Shown here: positions 48,244 through 58,699 of the stretch, piece after piece
Numbering within the stretch: the stretch's first letter is position 1
Layout: each line of letters starts with the position of its first letter
Made by a program: the position numbers and the translations under genes
The notes under the pieces: model-generated
Told to the model about the DNA's origin: nothing
What the model saw: only the letters and a program-made list of their open reading frames with translations
Databases searched by the model: none
NCBI GenBank assembly: GCA_024226315.1
Contig: JAAELT010000102.1
Location: 1 to 64,000, forward strand
Origin: a bacterium
GTDB taxonomy: Bacteria > Acidobacteriota > Thermoanaerobaculia > Multivoradales > J023
Length of the DNA: 64,000 nt
Reading direction: 5' to 3'

Positions 48244-51200
48244 ATGAGGACAACGAGAACCAGTTCGTTCGATGGATTTATGAGACGGCCGGTAGCTTTT
48301 GGGGTCTTACTCTTGTTGACCCTGGTCCCGCGGCCGTGCCACGCCGATGATCTGCAGCATGGGCTGGTGAATCCGAAGAACATCACGGAAGACTTCTTCT
48401 TGTTCAGATACCCGTTGAAACGCAAGTTTGATCCTGTCTATCCCGGATGCTGGTATGGGCCAGAGGAAGGCAGCGATTGCCTTTCAGGGAACTGTGGGAC
48501 CGTTCATGCGGCCGTCGACTACAGGGCTGACGAAGGCGATCCTATTTGGGGGGCGAACTTCGGCGAGCACTTCAGGCCATATGGTGACAGCGTCTATGCC
48601 GTATTTACCCAAGGAGATCACGGCCTTGGTAATTCTGTAGGACTGCGTTATCTGTTGGACACAGGCAGGTATCTGTGGGACCTTAATGGGCATCTGAGTG
48701 ATCATCGGGATCTGTACGCACGGCCGGGTAATTCTGATCGATTTCAGGTTCCAGCCGGAATGGTTATTGGGGAGGCGGGTCATACGGGAGCGGCTATCGG
48801 GACTCACGATCACTGGGAGATAAGACTGGGCTCTGAGCTGTATAATTCGCGACCTGGTCCTGGTTGTCCTGGCGAGTCCGTTTGCTATGCATATGTTTGC
48901 TACCCTCACTCGCCGGATCTTTTCGGCTATATTAACCCGGAAACAGTCGTTGGTAATCCTAGTTATAAGGTCTTGATGCCGCAGCTGGATCTCGATGGCT
49001 TCGACTGGGGTTGGGATGAAGTCTTCGGCGTAGGGGCGCAACCGCTCCACGCCCGGCTTGAGCTTCATGGCGTGGACAGCTCGATCGATCATCTTTGTGT
49101 ATCGGTGCGTCGGCTTTCGGATGATTTGAACGTAGATTTTCCGTGCGAATCTTCTTTGAGCGGAGCAGATCCCGGAATCACTGTTGAGCAGAGCTTTTTA
49201 GCCGACGATTACTCTGTCTTTGCGGCGTTGCAATTAGCAGATGCAAGCGACCACGAATGGAAGTCCGGATTCCGGCGGATCTTTACGGTCTTGCCATCGG
49301 AGAACGATGTGATCCGGGACAACGACGCGCCGATTGGAGATGGTGGGGTGGTCTACTTCCAGAGTAGCGCGAACCTGTCTAAGGAAAGGGTCGACGGGTA
49401 CATGTACGGCGCCTTCGTCACGGATGGCAATACCCTGGACTGGGCTCAATGGTACCCGCATATCTCGGGCCCCTACGAGATCTGGGCGTTCGTTGGTGGG
49501 GGTGGTCAAGGTTTGGGGTCGTTCGTAATCTATCCCGATCCGTCGTTCTCAATGGTGTCCGATGACGTGGACTTCGGTGGTAATCCCTACAAGTGGAAAC
49601 GGCTTACGAGAGAGAGTGGTTTGCAGACCATATTCGAGTTCACGGAAGAGGGATATGTAGGCCTGGCAGCTGAAGGTGGCGCAAATGCCCGGTATCTCTT
49701 TGACGCAGTCAAGTTCGTCCGAAACGTCGTTGGCATCGATGAAATTGCAGGCTCAACAGCCGACACGGACACGTTCATCGAGGCCTACGAGCGGTACGGC
49801 GGTCCCGAAGCTCTGGGCTATCCCGTCGACCACAACGGCGGTGGAGAGTATGTCCACTGGTGGTCGAACTCCGCATCCGGAATGACCGAGGGAGTCTGGA
49901 TTCAAGATCTTCAGCGAACTACGGCAGATGCTCCCTGGCCTGACGGTCGAACGGCGCTCATCCTGAACGAGATCTTGGATGAAGTCTATCTCCTGGAGAA
50001 GGGGTTCTGGCTCTACTACATGAACCATCAGGGGTACGCGAATCTCGGATTTCCATGGTCCGACGAGTACATGGAAGCCGGTATCACGTACCAGGACTTC
50101 ACCCATGGCAAGCTGGCTTGGGACCCCAACAGACCCGGCGATGGGATCACCCATCTCGCAGACGGTGGGATATTGGTTCCGCTTCACGAGGTCGACTTCA
50201 TCTCTTCCGCAAGCGGTGTCACGGTGTGGAACGAGGGGAATCTCGTCGGCCACGTTCCGGCAAGCATGGATGGTTGCGAGAGTTGTACGTATCTCCTCGA
50301 GATTGAAGTACCTGGCGGTTCGGGTTTGCGAGAGAGCTCAACGCAGGTCGAGTACGAATTGACAGTCGGCACCGGACCGATGACAGTCGATCTCGACGAC
50401 ATACTCCAGACCGGAGTTCCATCCGGTTCGATTACGGCTCCTACAGGAAGCCAGGTAGGGGACGTAACTGTCTCGGTGACAGTGAGCGATCCAGATGGTG
50501 TCGAGCGCGTAGCGGTTCTGTTCCCGAGTGGAGGTGAGCTACCGCTTTGCGGCGCTGGGGCTCCCAGTGCGTGCACGGGCGTGGACGGTGATTACGCGCG
50601 CGGGAACGTCAACCCAGCAAACCATGGTGCCTCGTTGGGCGCGGTCACGATTCGGCTCTTCGTCGAGGATACACTGGGCAACAACGTAGAAGTGGCCGAT
50701 CGGACCTTCAGCTGGCAACCCGATTTGCCGCCGGTCGGCCTCAGTCTCACTGTGATGAGGCAAGGCGACGGTGAAGGCACCATCAGTTCTACCTCCGGCA
50801 CTGTCCAATGTGGTCCAGGTTGCTCGAGCCAGACCGTTACGATCCCGGAAGGCACCAGCGTCACCCTCAACGGTGAGCCCGAGCCTGGGTTCCTCTTCCT
50901 CGGATTTGCCGGCGACCGTTGCTATGGCATCGACGACTGCACGTTCACGATGATCTCGGATCTGACGGTACGTGCCACGTTTGGCACCCCCGACACCTTT
51001 CGCGCCATCAGCGGCGATCCCGGTGAAGGCGACACCGGCGTCGCCACTAGCAGCAACGTGCGGGTAACGTTCAACCGTGAGATCGCGCTCGGTCCCAACC
51101 AGGGGGATATCGCTTTTACCGACTGCGGGGGCACAGCGTTTCCAATGCATCCACCCGCCGTGCAGTCGAGCGAACGTAGGCTGATCCTGATCCCGATTGG

Positions 51201-54200
51201 CGACCTGGACGAGGACACATGCTACGAGGTGCTGATACCCGCCGGAGCGGTAGAGGATCTCGGTGGCGTCCCTCTCCCCGATCCGTTCGGCTTCTCGTTC
51301 ACCACCGGCTCGTTGGGAGTACCACAGATCTACGTCGCCGCGTTTCCGCGCAAGATCCAGGAAGGCGACGAGACGACGGTCACGGTTTGGTCTGACAGGG
51401 CACAACCATTCGACCGCACCGTCACCCTGAGTTCCTCGAACGGACAGCTCTTTCATCCCAGTCAGGTCACGGTACCTGCGGACGAGATCTCAGTTGACCT
51501 ACAGGTTGATACACGCCGTGACCACGGCGATCATGTCGACAACAGCGACACCTTGATTGTCGCGGAGCCCGCCAGCGGTACCGCCAGCGTGGCGCTCGAG
51601 ATCATCAACTTCAGCAACATTCCCGGCTCTGACTTCCGTGTCCTGGCCTTCAGCATGATCGACGACGACAACCACAACGGGATCTTCGAGGCCGACGAAG
51701 ACGCTCGCTTCCTGGTCGAGGTGTGGAACGGAAGTAGTACGCCGGTGTTCCAGACGCGAATCGACTTCTCGATTCCCAACGCCAGCACCTTCGACGTCTG
51801 GATGCGCGATGAAGACTGCAACTTTGGGACTCTCCAGGCGTGGGAGTCCGATTCCTGCGAAGTCGATGTCCGCACCGACGACGAGGCCCCTCCGGGCGAG
51901 TACTGGATCCGCTTGGACGGTAGCTCGAGCTCCGGTTTCGAGTTTCTCGACTACTTCGATTTCGACCTTGTCAACAATGCCTTGCCGAACTACCGGGTCA
52001 TACAGAACACTGGTGGCTCGCCGATTGTCGAACCTGGCGATACTCTCCTGCGGCAGTACGGAGCCAGGATGGTGGGCGATGGTTTCGAACTGCACCTCCC
52101 AACGGTTCAACTGCTTCTTCAGGATCCGAACGTTGGCGGAGAGGACGTGGTCATCGGCGAGACTCTCACCAACGTTCGTCATGAGGAGGGCAACGAGGAG
52201 ACCCTCACCTTCTCGATCGTCGCGCCCGCAGTGCCGGGGGTCTATCCGATCCGCGCGTACATCAACCCGCCGCCCAACCAGATCCCGGAAACCAACTTCG
52301 GCGATAACGAGAGCGTTGTCTTCAACCTCACCGTGCAGGGGCCCAATGAGCCGCCGGTGCTCGATCCCGTCGGTGGGCCCTTTGCGGTCAACGCCGGCGA
52401 GACGCTGGGCTTCACCGCGTTGGCGAACGATCCGAACGGCGATGGTCTGACATTCAGCCTCGCGAACGCGCCGGCAGGCGCGGCAATTCATCCGACCACC
52501 GGTGTCTTCAGCTGGACCCCGGCCGATTCCCACGGACCGCAAACCTACTTCTTTGACGTCGTCGTCTCCGATGGCGAGTTGGAAGATCGGGAGACGATCC
52601 AGGTCACCGTGAATCGAAGCGCCGACCTCGGGGTGAGCAAGTCCGTCGATCTGTCGGCAGCGGCACCCGGACAGTCAGTGGTCTTCACCGTAGTCGTCAC
52701 CAACCATGGCCCGGGCGGCGTTCAGGGCGGGACAGTGGATGATCCCATCCCGGTCGGCCTCGACGGGGTGACCTGGTTCTGCTCGGCAGTTGGCGGTTCG
52801 TGCACCGCTGCGGGTTCTGGTGCGTTGGTCGACAGCAACCTGGCGCTGGACCGTGATGGCGTCGCGACCTATACCATCCAGGCGAGCCTGGCCCTTGACG
52901 CTCCGGCAAACGTGCTCAACACCGCCACCGTCTCGGTACCCTCGCCGATCGCCGATCCCAACCCTGGCAACGACCAGGCCAGCGTCTCGGTCAGCCGGCG
53001 TGATCTTGACTTCGGTGACGCGCCCGACGCCAGCCTCGGGACTGGGCGGAGCTTCCCCACGCGAACCGTCGATAATGGAGCCCGGCACGGCATAGAGCCG
53101 GCGCTTGTGCTCGGCATCACCATTGACGGCGAAGGTGATGGCCAGCCTTCCGATGCAGCTGCCGGCGACGACACAACCGGTGCCGACGACGAAAGCGGCG
53201 TCGTCTTTCTGACGCCGATGGCACCATGCGAGACGGTCGACATCGAGGTCACGTCGAGTATGGCCGGCATGCTCGATGCGTGGGTGGACTTTTCCGGTGA
53301 CGGTGACTGGGGCGATCTGAACGAGCAGGTCTTCGCCAGTCAGGGCCTGATGGCGGGGGTCAACCCGTTGTCGTTTGCGGTGCCCTGCGGCGCCCTGCCG
53401 GCGGATCAGGTCCATCTGCGCTTCCGTCTGAGCAGTACTGGCGGCCTTTCCTACGCCGGACTGGCACTGGACGGCGAAGTCGAAGACTACGCTACGCCGA
53501 TTCTGGGTTTCGACCATGGCGATGCGCCGGCTTCCTATCCGAGCTTACGGGCTGATGATGGGGCTCGCCATCTTCTGCCGATTGGCGGCCCGATCCTCGG
53601 CTCGAGAGCGGACGCGGAGACCGACGGTCTTCCGGACGCTGATGCCGCTGGCGACGATCAAGACGGCACTCCCGACGATGAGGACGGCATCGTGTTCGTT
53701 GGTGCTTTGATTCCAGGCAACCATGCGACGCTGGCGGTAACGGCCTCGGCGCCCGCAAAGCTCGATGCCTGGATCGACTTCAACAACGATGGCGACTGGG
53801 TGGACGCGGGCGAGCAAATCTTCAACAGCGAGCAAGTGCCGGTAGCCGGCACCAACCTGCTCAGCTTCGAGCTACCAGCTACGGTGCCCGCTGGTCTGAA
53901 TACTTTCGGTCGCTTTCGCCTGAGCCGCGCGGGAGGTCTTTCGATCACAGGAGCGGCGCCCGACGGTGAGGTCGAAGACCACCCGGTAACCATTTCTGAG
54001 ACGGCCGATCTGACACTTACGCAGAGCGACTCGGTCGACCCCACCTTGGCCGGATCCGCCCTGACCTACACAGTGTCGGTGACCAATCAAGGTCCTCTCG
54101 ACGCCCCCGACGTAGTGGTGACCGACACCCTCCCGGCCGGCGTGAGCTTCGTTACTACCAGCGGCTGTATTGAAGATCCTGATGGGATCCCGGCCTGTAG

Positions 54201-57200
54201 TCTGGGAACGATCCAAGCGGGTGGCTCTAAGCAGTACACTCTGACCGTGGTCCCGAGTTCCAGTGGGGCTATCGTCAACAGTGCTTGTGTCGCTTCGGGC
54301 GTACCGGACGCCAGCCCGGGTGACGAGTGCGCCGACGAGACTACGGTCATCGAGGAATCGGCTGATCTAGCTCTTGCCAAGAGCGGCGACCAGGATCCGG
54401 TAGCTCCTGGAGACTCTCTGACCTACACCATAGGCGTGAGCAATCTCGGCCCGTCGGATTCGACCGGTGGTCAGGTGACGGACACGCTACCGGATGGGCT
54501 GACCTACGCGGACTCGCCGGACGGCTGCTCGGCGGTGCAGAACGTCGTGACCTGTGACTTCGGTCCGATCTTGGCGAGCGAGGCGATCGACCTCAGCTTT
54601 GCCGTCACGGTCGATTTGTCGGCCGTCGGACCGATTTCCAATACGGCGACCGTCGTCGGCAACGAGAATGATCCTGTAGCGAGCAACAACACCGCAACCG
54701 AAGACACCACGCTCGTGCCTCCTCGGGTGAGCTTTGTCGGCTCGGTGGAAGACTCCGGCGACGGCCTGCTGAGCGATGGGGAAGTAACATCCGTGGCGAT
54801 CTCGGAGCTCCGAGTGGTCTTCGAGCGCCCCATGAATGATCCAGCAGGCCATACGGAGGTCGGGGACGTGACCAACCCGGCCAGCTATCTGCTTTTCAGC
54901 GACGGGGGCGACGGCTTCGACACACAGGGCTGCGCCACCGGAATCGATCTGGCCGATCTTGCGATTGCTCTCGATACGCCGATTTACGATATCGGGACTT
55001 TCACCGTCGCACTGCCGCTTGCCGGAGCTTCTCTCACCGACGGCTCTTACCGACTCCTTGTCTGCGGCTCTCTCCTGGACGCTGGCGGTAGTCCGTTGGA
55101 CGGTAATGCCGACGGTACCGCCGGCGACGACTTCGCCCGCACCTTCACCGTGGACGCGAAGCCGCCACGCGTGACCGCCATCGGCTCAGAGCCGGGTACC
55201 GGTGACGGTCAACTCGCGGAGGGTGAGGCGACGAATCTCGAGCTGACCGCGCTTCTGGTCAGCTTCGACGAGGGGGTCTTCGATCCGCCAGGCGACAGCG
55301 AGGCGGACGACATCACAAATCCGGTGAACCATCTCCTCTTCTCCGACGGCGGGGACGGCTTCGACACCACCGACTGCTCCACGGGGGTGGACGCCGGTGA
55401 CGTCGCGGTCGCGATCGACGGCGTGGCGTATGATGCTGGCCAGCGTATCGCGACCCTGACGTTGGACGGAGGGTCGCCGCTGGCGGCGGGCAGATATCGG
55501 CTGCTGGTCTGCGGCACGACGTCCGTGATCGATCTCGCCGGGAGCCCGCTCGACGGCGACGGCGACGGGTCGGGCGGGGACGACTTCGTCCGCTCGTTCA
55601 TCGTCGATCAGACGGATCCGGTGGATCCTTCGGCGGCGAGCACGACCCATCTGCCAGGCACCTGGTCGAACCAGGCGACAGTCGCGGTGGAGTGGAGCGG
55701 CGCGTCCGACGCGGGAGGTGGTGTTTGGGGCTACTCGTACCTGTTTGATAACATTCCGACGACGCTACCGGATGCTGTAATCGACCTTGGCCATGGCAGC
55801 GATCCCCACGGCGCCAGCAGCGGCCCGCTGGCCGACGGCGCAGACCACTTCTTCCATCTGCGGACCTGCGACGGTGCGGCTAACTGCACGCAGACCGTGC
55901 ATCTGGGGCCGTTCCAGATCGACACGGCGCCGCCGACGCCCCCTGCCAACCTGATCAGTCCGAGCCACCAGGTCGGCGTACCGGCGAGCGATGCGACGAT
56001 CGAGGTGAATTGGGATCCCGTGGTGGATACCCTGAGCGGGACCGACGGCTATGCCTACGCCTTCGACGCCAGCTCCGGCTGGACGTGCGACCAGAGCCAG
56101 GATCTCGAAGAGACTGCCACGGGCATCACGAGCCCGCCGCTGGCGGAAGGCAACTGGACCTTCCACATCTGTGCGGTCGATTTGGCCGGCAACTGGTCCG
56201 AGGTGGCGAACGCGGGGCCGTTCGTGATCGACGGCGCGCCGCCAACCGTCATCCACGTGACGTCGGTGGCCGGTACGAGAGACGGCGAGCTTTCGCCGGG
56301 CGAGAGGACCCCCAATTCCGTCACGCAGTTGTACGTGACCTTCAGCGAGCCTGTTCGCGATCCCGCCGGCGACAGCGACCCGGACGACGTGACCAACCCG
56401 GAAAACTACGCGCTGTTCTCTCAGGGTGGGGATGGGGTGTTCAATACGGTCGACTGTGCCGGTGGCATCGATCCCGCGGATACCCCGATCGCTGTCGACG
56501 AGGTTTTCTATGACGGTGCGCTGAATCGGGCCATGGTGCGGGTCAACGGTGGAAGTCCACTGGTTTTTGGCGTCTATCGGCTGCTGGTATGCGGCACCAC
56601 CTCGATCGCTGATGAGGCCGGCATTGCGCTCGACGGCAATGCCGACGGCACAGGCGGCGACGACTTCGCTGTAGATTTCCGGGTCGAGGTGACTAACTTG
56701 CTCGCCAATCCCAACTTCGACGACGGTCTCGCGGCCTGGGACCTCCTCAGCCCACAGGGTAACGAGATCAACCACAGCACGCTCGACGCGGACCAGGCGC
56801 CGACCTCCGGCTCGGTGGAGATCGTCACTTTCTCAGGAGCCGGTGGCCTGTTCTCCGTTTCGCAATGCGTCGAGATCGGGGCAGGGGAGTGGTACTGGGC
56901 CGTCGGTCGCCCACGGGTCGCGAGCGGTTCGGCGGGCGATCCATTGGTTTCGATCCAGGTTGAGTTCTTCGCCCAAGCAGCTTGCGGCGACCAGGTCCAA
57001 CCGGCAGTTGCCGCCGTGGTGCAGGGCGATACCGGCGAAGCCTGGCTGGAGGACTTCGACGGTTGGGTCGTGGCCCCGGCGGACTCGATGTCGGCTCGTG
57101 TCTCGTTCGCTGTGGATGCCGCGACGAGCTTCGACGCTAACTTCGACAGCCTTCTCTTCTACGAGCTGACGGTGGTGTTCGAGGACGGTTTCGAAAGCGG

Positions 57201-57234
57201 TGATACCTCGGAGTGGGCGTCGGCTACGCCTTGA
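48244..57234 (+). CDS. Giant secreted multidomain protein with N-terminal M23-type peptidase
   Basis: Protein of about 2,996 aa from ATG 48244 (signal peptide to residue about 37). Visible order: M23-type domain with HAAVD (about 88-92) and HDH (about 188-190); golvesin-C-like domain (about 365-495); LGFP-like region; Ig-like; InlB-type bacterial repeat (about 832-915); Big_5-like (about 916-1022); CARDB-like; He_PIG-type (about 1370-1456); three DUF11 and two GEVED domains (about 1459-2155; GEVED at about 1588-1916); SbsA-like repeats (three, from about 2158); FN3-like pair; CBM4-like C-terminal domain. It ends in a DGFESGDTSEW tail. Likely a surface adhesin or hydrolase. The first about 1.7 kb has lower G+C than the rest. 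Confidence 0.85.
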   Translation: MRTTRTSSFDGFMRRPVAFGVLLLLTLVPRPCHADDLQHGLVNPKNITEDFFLFRYPLKRKFDPVYPGCWYGPEEGSDCLSGNCGTVHAAVDYRADEGDPIWGANFGEHFRPYGDSVYAVFTQGDHGLGNSVGLRYLLDTGRYLWDLNGHLSDHRDLYARPGNSDRFQVPAGMVIGEAGHTGAAIGTHDHWEIRLGSELYNSRPGPGCPGESVCYAYVCYPHSPDLFGYINPETVVGNPSYKVLMPQLDLDGFDWGWDEVFGVGAQPLHARLELHGVDSSIDHLCVSVRRLSDDLNVDFPCESSLSGADPGITVEQSFLADDYSVFAALQLADASDHEWKSGFRRIFTVLPSENDVIRDNDAPIGDGGVVYFQSSANLSKERVDGYMYGAFVTDGNTLDWAQWYPHISGPYEIWAFVGGGGQGLGSFVIYPDPSFSMVSDDVDFGGNPYKWKRLTRESGLQTIFEFTEEGYVGLAAEGGANARYLFDAVKFVRNVVGIDEIAGSTADTDTFIEAYERYGGPEALGYPVDHNGGGEYVHWWSNSASGMTEGVWIQDLQRTTADAPWPDGRTALILNEILDEVYLLEKGFWLYYMNHQGYANLGFPWSDEYMEAGITYQDFTHGKLAWDPNRPGDGITHLADGGILVPLHEVDFISSASGVTVWNEGNLVGHVPASMDGCESCTYLLEIEVPGGSGLRESSTQVEYELTVGTGPMTVDLDDILQTGVPSGSITAPTGSQVGDVTVSVTVSDPDGVERVAVLFPSGGELPLCGAGAPSACTGVDGDYARGNVNPANHGASLGAVTIRLFVEDTLGNNVEVADRTFSWQPDLPPVGLSLTVMRQGDGEGTISSTSGTVQCGPGCSSQTVTIPEGTSVTLNGEPEPGFLFLGFAGDRCYGIDDCTFTMISDLTVRATFGTPDTFRAISGDPGEGDTGVATSSNVRVTFNREIALGPNQGDIAFTDCGGTAFPMHPPAVQSSERRLILIPIGDLDEDTCYEVLIPAGAVEDLGGVPLPDPFGFSFTTGSLGVPQIYVAAFPRKIQEGDETTVTVWSDRAQPFDRTVTLSSSNGQLFHPSQVTVPADEISVDLQVDTRRDHGDHVDNSDTLIVAEPASGTASVALEIINFSNIPGSDFRVLAFSMIDDDNHNGIFEADEDARFLVEVWNGSSTPVFQTRIDFSIPNASTFDVWMRDEDCNFGTLQAWESDSCEVDVRTDDEAPPGEYWIRLDGSSSSGFEFLDYFDFDLVNNALPNYRVIQNTGGSPIVEPGDTLLRQYGARMVGDGFELHLPTVQLLLQDPNVGGEDVVIGETLTNVRHEEGNEETLTFSIVAPAVPGVYPIRAYINPPPNQIPETNFGDNESVVFNLTVQGPNEPPVLDPVGGPFAVNAGETLGFTALANDPNGDGLTFSLANAPAGAAIHPTTGVFSWTPADSHGPQTYFFDVVVSDGELEDRETIQVTVNRSADLGVSKSVDLSAAAPGQSVVFTVVVTNHGPGGVQGGTVDDPIPVGLDGVTWFCSAVGGSCTAAGSGALVDSNLALDRDGVATYTIQASLALDAPANVLNTATVSVPSPIADPNPGNDQASVSVSRRDLDFGDAPDASLGTGRSFPTRTVDNGARHGIEPALVLGITIDGEGDGQPSDAAAGDDTTGADDESGVVFLTPMAPCETVDIEVTSSMAGMLDAWVDFSGDGDWGDLNEQVFASQGLMAGVNPLSFAVPCGALPADQVHLRFRLSSTGGLSYAGLALDGEVEDYATPILGFDHGDAPASYPSLRADDGARHLLPIGGPILGSRADAETDGLPDADAAGDDQDGTPDDEDGIVFVGALIPGNHATLAVTASAPAKLDAWIDFNNDGDWVDAGEQIFNSEQVPVAGTNLLSFELPATVPAGLNTFGRFRLSRAGGLSITGAAPDGEVEDHPVTISETADLTLTQSDSVDPTLAGSALTYTVSVTNQGPLDAPDVVVTDTLPAGVSFVTTSGCIEDPDGIPACSLGTIQAGGSKQYTLTVVPSSSGAIVNSACVASGVPDASPGDECADETTVIEESADLALAKSGDQDPVAPGDSLTYTIGVSNLGPSDSTGGQVTDTLPDGLTYADSPDGCSAVQNVVTCDFGPILASEAIDLSFAVTVDLSAVGPISNTATVVGNENDPVASNNTATEDTTLVPPRVSFVGSVEDSGDGLLSDGEVTSVAISELRVVFERPMNDPAGHTEVGDVTNPASYLLFSDGGDGFDTQGCATGIDLADLAIALDTPIYDIGTFTVALPLAGASLTDGSYRLLVCGSLLDAGGSPLDGNADGTAGDDFARTFTVDAKPPRVTAIGSEPGTGDGQLAEGEATNLELTALLVSFDEGVFDPPGDSEADDITNPVNHLLFSDGGDGFDTTDCSTGVDAGDVAVAIDGVAYDAGQRIATLTLDGGSPLAAGRYRLLVCGTTSVIDLAGSPLDGDGDGSGGDDFVRSFIVDQTDPVDPSAASTTHLPGTWSNQATVAVEWSGASDAGGGVWGYSYLFDNIPTTLPDAVIDLGHGSDPHGASSGPLADGADHFFHLRTCDGAANCTQTVHLGPFQIDTAPPTPPANLISPSHQVGVPASDATIEVNWDPVVDTLSGTDGYAYAFDASSGWTCDQSQDLEETATGITSPPLAEGNWTFHICAVDLAGNWSEVANAGPFVIDGAPPTVIHVTSVAGTRDGELSPGERTPNSVTQLYVTFSEPVRDPAGDSDPDDVTNPENYALFSQGGDGVFNTVDCAGGIDPADTPIAVDEVFYDGALNRAMVRVNGGSPLVFGVYRLLVCGTTSIADEAGIALDGNADGTGGDDFAVDFRVEVTNLLANPNFDDGLAAWDLLSPQGNEINHSTLDADQAPTSGSVEIVTFSGAGGLFSVSQCVEIGAGEWYWAVGRPRVASGSAGDPLVSIQVEFFAQAACGDQVQPAVAAVVQGDTGEAWLEDFDGWVVAPADSMSARVSFAVDAATSFDANFDSLLFYELTVVFEDGFESGDTSEWASATP

Positions 57235-57291
57235 ACCACCGGCGCAACCCCGAGAACGTCACCGACAACCGGAGACCAGTTGCGGAAATCG

Positions 57292-57315
57292 AGTATAGAA
57301 GTGGAAAACTATACT
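57292..57315. promoter_or_regulatory. 7-bp inverted repeat in an AT-rich intergenic segment
   Basis: AGTATAG (57292-57298) and CTATACT (57309-57315) face each other around a 10-nt loop, in the AT-rich stretch just after the giant gene and before the next ATG (57385). Could be an operator or the -10 region (TATACT) of that gene; no good -35 was found. Confidence 0.3.
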
Positions 57316-57384
57316 AAGTAGCCACGTAGATTGACAGATCGCAAACGCCCGCGTACTCTGTTGCCGGCACAGGAAACTGCGATC

Positions 57385-58332
57385 ATGACCGACACCGACA
57401 CATCTCGCCCGTCCCGCCGCGGCCGCCGCGGCTCTGGGGATTGGCCGAACAGGCCCGGGGGCCGCTCGAAGCGGGTGAGCGACCGGAGCAAGGACGTGTA
57501 CGCCCTGTGCGCCTCGATCGAGAGGCGGAAGGCGGGCGCCGCGGCCGGGATGGGCTCGCGGTTCGAGGGCGTGTTGCGCGAGGGCGAGGTGCTGCCCGAT
57601 CACGCGCTGTCGCTGGATCTGGCCGGCCGCTCGCTGCTGGCCGCGCTCGACGGTCTGATGGCGGCCGAAGACCGGTATTGCGGCGGGGGGGTGGCGCGCG
57701 GCCAGCACCGGGGCGAGTGCGAGCGGGTGGCGCGGGAGGAGCTCTACCCGAAGGTGGTCGACGTTCGCAGGACGATCGACGCGGCGTTCGGCCGGAAGGA
57801 CGGCCGCTGGATCCACGGTCTGCACGGCAAGACCCGGCGAAAGGCCCGGCGTCAGTGCAACCAGGTCCGGCGCATGGTGCTGGCGCTCGAGGCCCGCGGC
57901 CGCGAGCTGCCGGAGCCGAGAGTGGCCGGCTTCGCGGCGGACCGCGACGTCTGGTTGAAGCTGGTGAAGCCGCCCTTCGAGAAGCTGGTGGCGATGCTCC
58001 GGGAGCTGGATCGGCTCGAGGGCGCGGAGGTGGAAGCCCGCGAGCAGCTCGAAGTGGCGATCGGCGAGCTCGACGACGAGTATCTCGAGGTGCTCCGCTA
58101 CGCCGAGGCCCTGTACGCCCTCGGGGACGTCAGCGCGCGCTCGATCTGGAACCTGCGCTCCTATGTGCAGCGCCGGCGTCTGCGGCGCCACGCGCACTCG
58201 AAGCGCGAGGCGCGGAGCGCCAGGAAGGCGCGGACGCCGGAGAAGCCGGGGCGCCCCGCGGCGCGCCCCGCGGGTTCTGTGGTGACCGTCCTCGCCGAGT
58301 GGTTGGGCTGGCGCCGGCCGTCCCGCGGCTGA
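57385..58332 (+). CDS. Hypothetical Arg/Glu-rich helical protein
   Basis: Protein of 315 aa from ATG 57385 behind AGGAAACTGC (an in-frame TTG lies at 57331). The N-terminus is Arg/Gly-rich and disordered; residues about 75-270 look helical, with RKARRQCNQVRRMVLAL and LRELDRLEGAEVEAREQLEVAIGELDDEYLE. The C-terminus is basic again. No enzyme motif or membrane segment. Possibly a nucleic-acid-binding or scaffold protein; family not recognised. Confidence 0.55.
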   Translation: MTDTDTSRPSRRGRRGSGDWPNRPGGRSKRVSDRSKDVYALCASIERRKAGAAAGMGSRFEGVLREGEVLPDHALSLDLAGRSLLAALDGLMAAEDRYCGGGVARGQHRGECERVAREELYPKVVDVRRTIDAAFGRKDGRWIHGLHGKTRRKARRQCNQVRRMVLALEARGRELPEPRVAGFAADRDVWLKLVKPPFEKLVAMLRELDRLEGAEVEAREQLEVAIGELDDEYLEVLRYAEALYALGDVSARSIWNLRSYVQRRRLRRHAHSKREARSARKARTPEKPGRPAARPAGSVVTVLAEWLGWRRPSRG

Positions 58333-58388
58333 GAGCGGCGAATCGTCGCCGCGGCCCGTTCTGGAACCGAGAACGGCACCGAAATGGT

Positions 58389-58570
58389 CGGCCACCCGGT
58401 GGCCGGAGGCTCCAGGCGTCCGTCATGGGTCGGCCACCAGGTGGCTCGGGGCTCCGCGCGTCCGATTTGCCTCGGCCACCTGGTGGCCAGGGTCCGATCG
58501 CGTCCGATTTGCCTCGGCCACCTGGTGGCCTGAGGAGTTTCGTGTCCAAAATCGCTCGGCCACCGTTTTT
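58389..58570. repeat. 42-bp tandem array of GGCCACC-GGTGGCC palindromes
   Basis: GGCCACC begins at 58390, 58432, 58474, 58516 and 58558, exactly 42 bp apart. The first four are followed after one base by GGTGGC(C) to form hairpins with 6-8 bp arms; the fifth is a half-copy ending in a T-run (GTTTTT). Between palindromes a GCGTCCGATTTGCCTC-like spacer repeats. It lies between a plus-strand and a minus-strand gene, in 58333-58699. The T-run after the last half-site suggests a terminator function. Confidence 0.75.
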
Positions 58571-58699
58571 GTGGGAGGTTGTCGAGGCAGGAATCCGGTC
58601 GATTCTCGGGTCGGCAGCTGAACGCCCCGGTCGGGACGCGTTCCGAGTCTTCTTCGCGAGCTGAGGAGGACAGGGAACCGCGTTGTTTCGCAACGCGCG

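Noticed and set aside
58389..58570. CRISPR-like regular spacing
   Set aside because: Spacers are themselves repeated and the units are palindromes; no cas genes are nearby.
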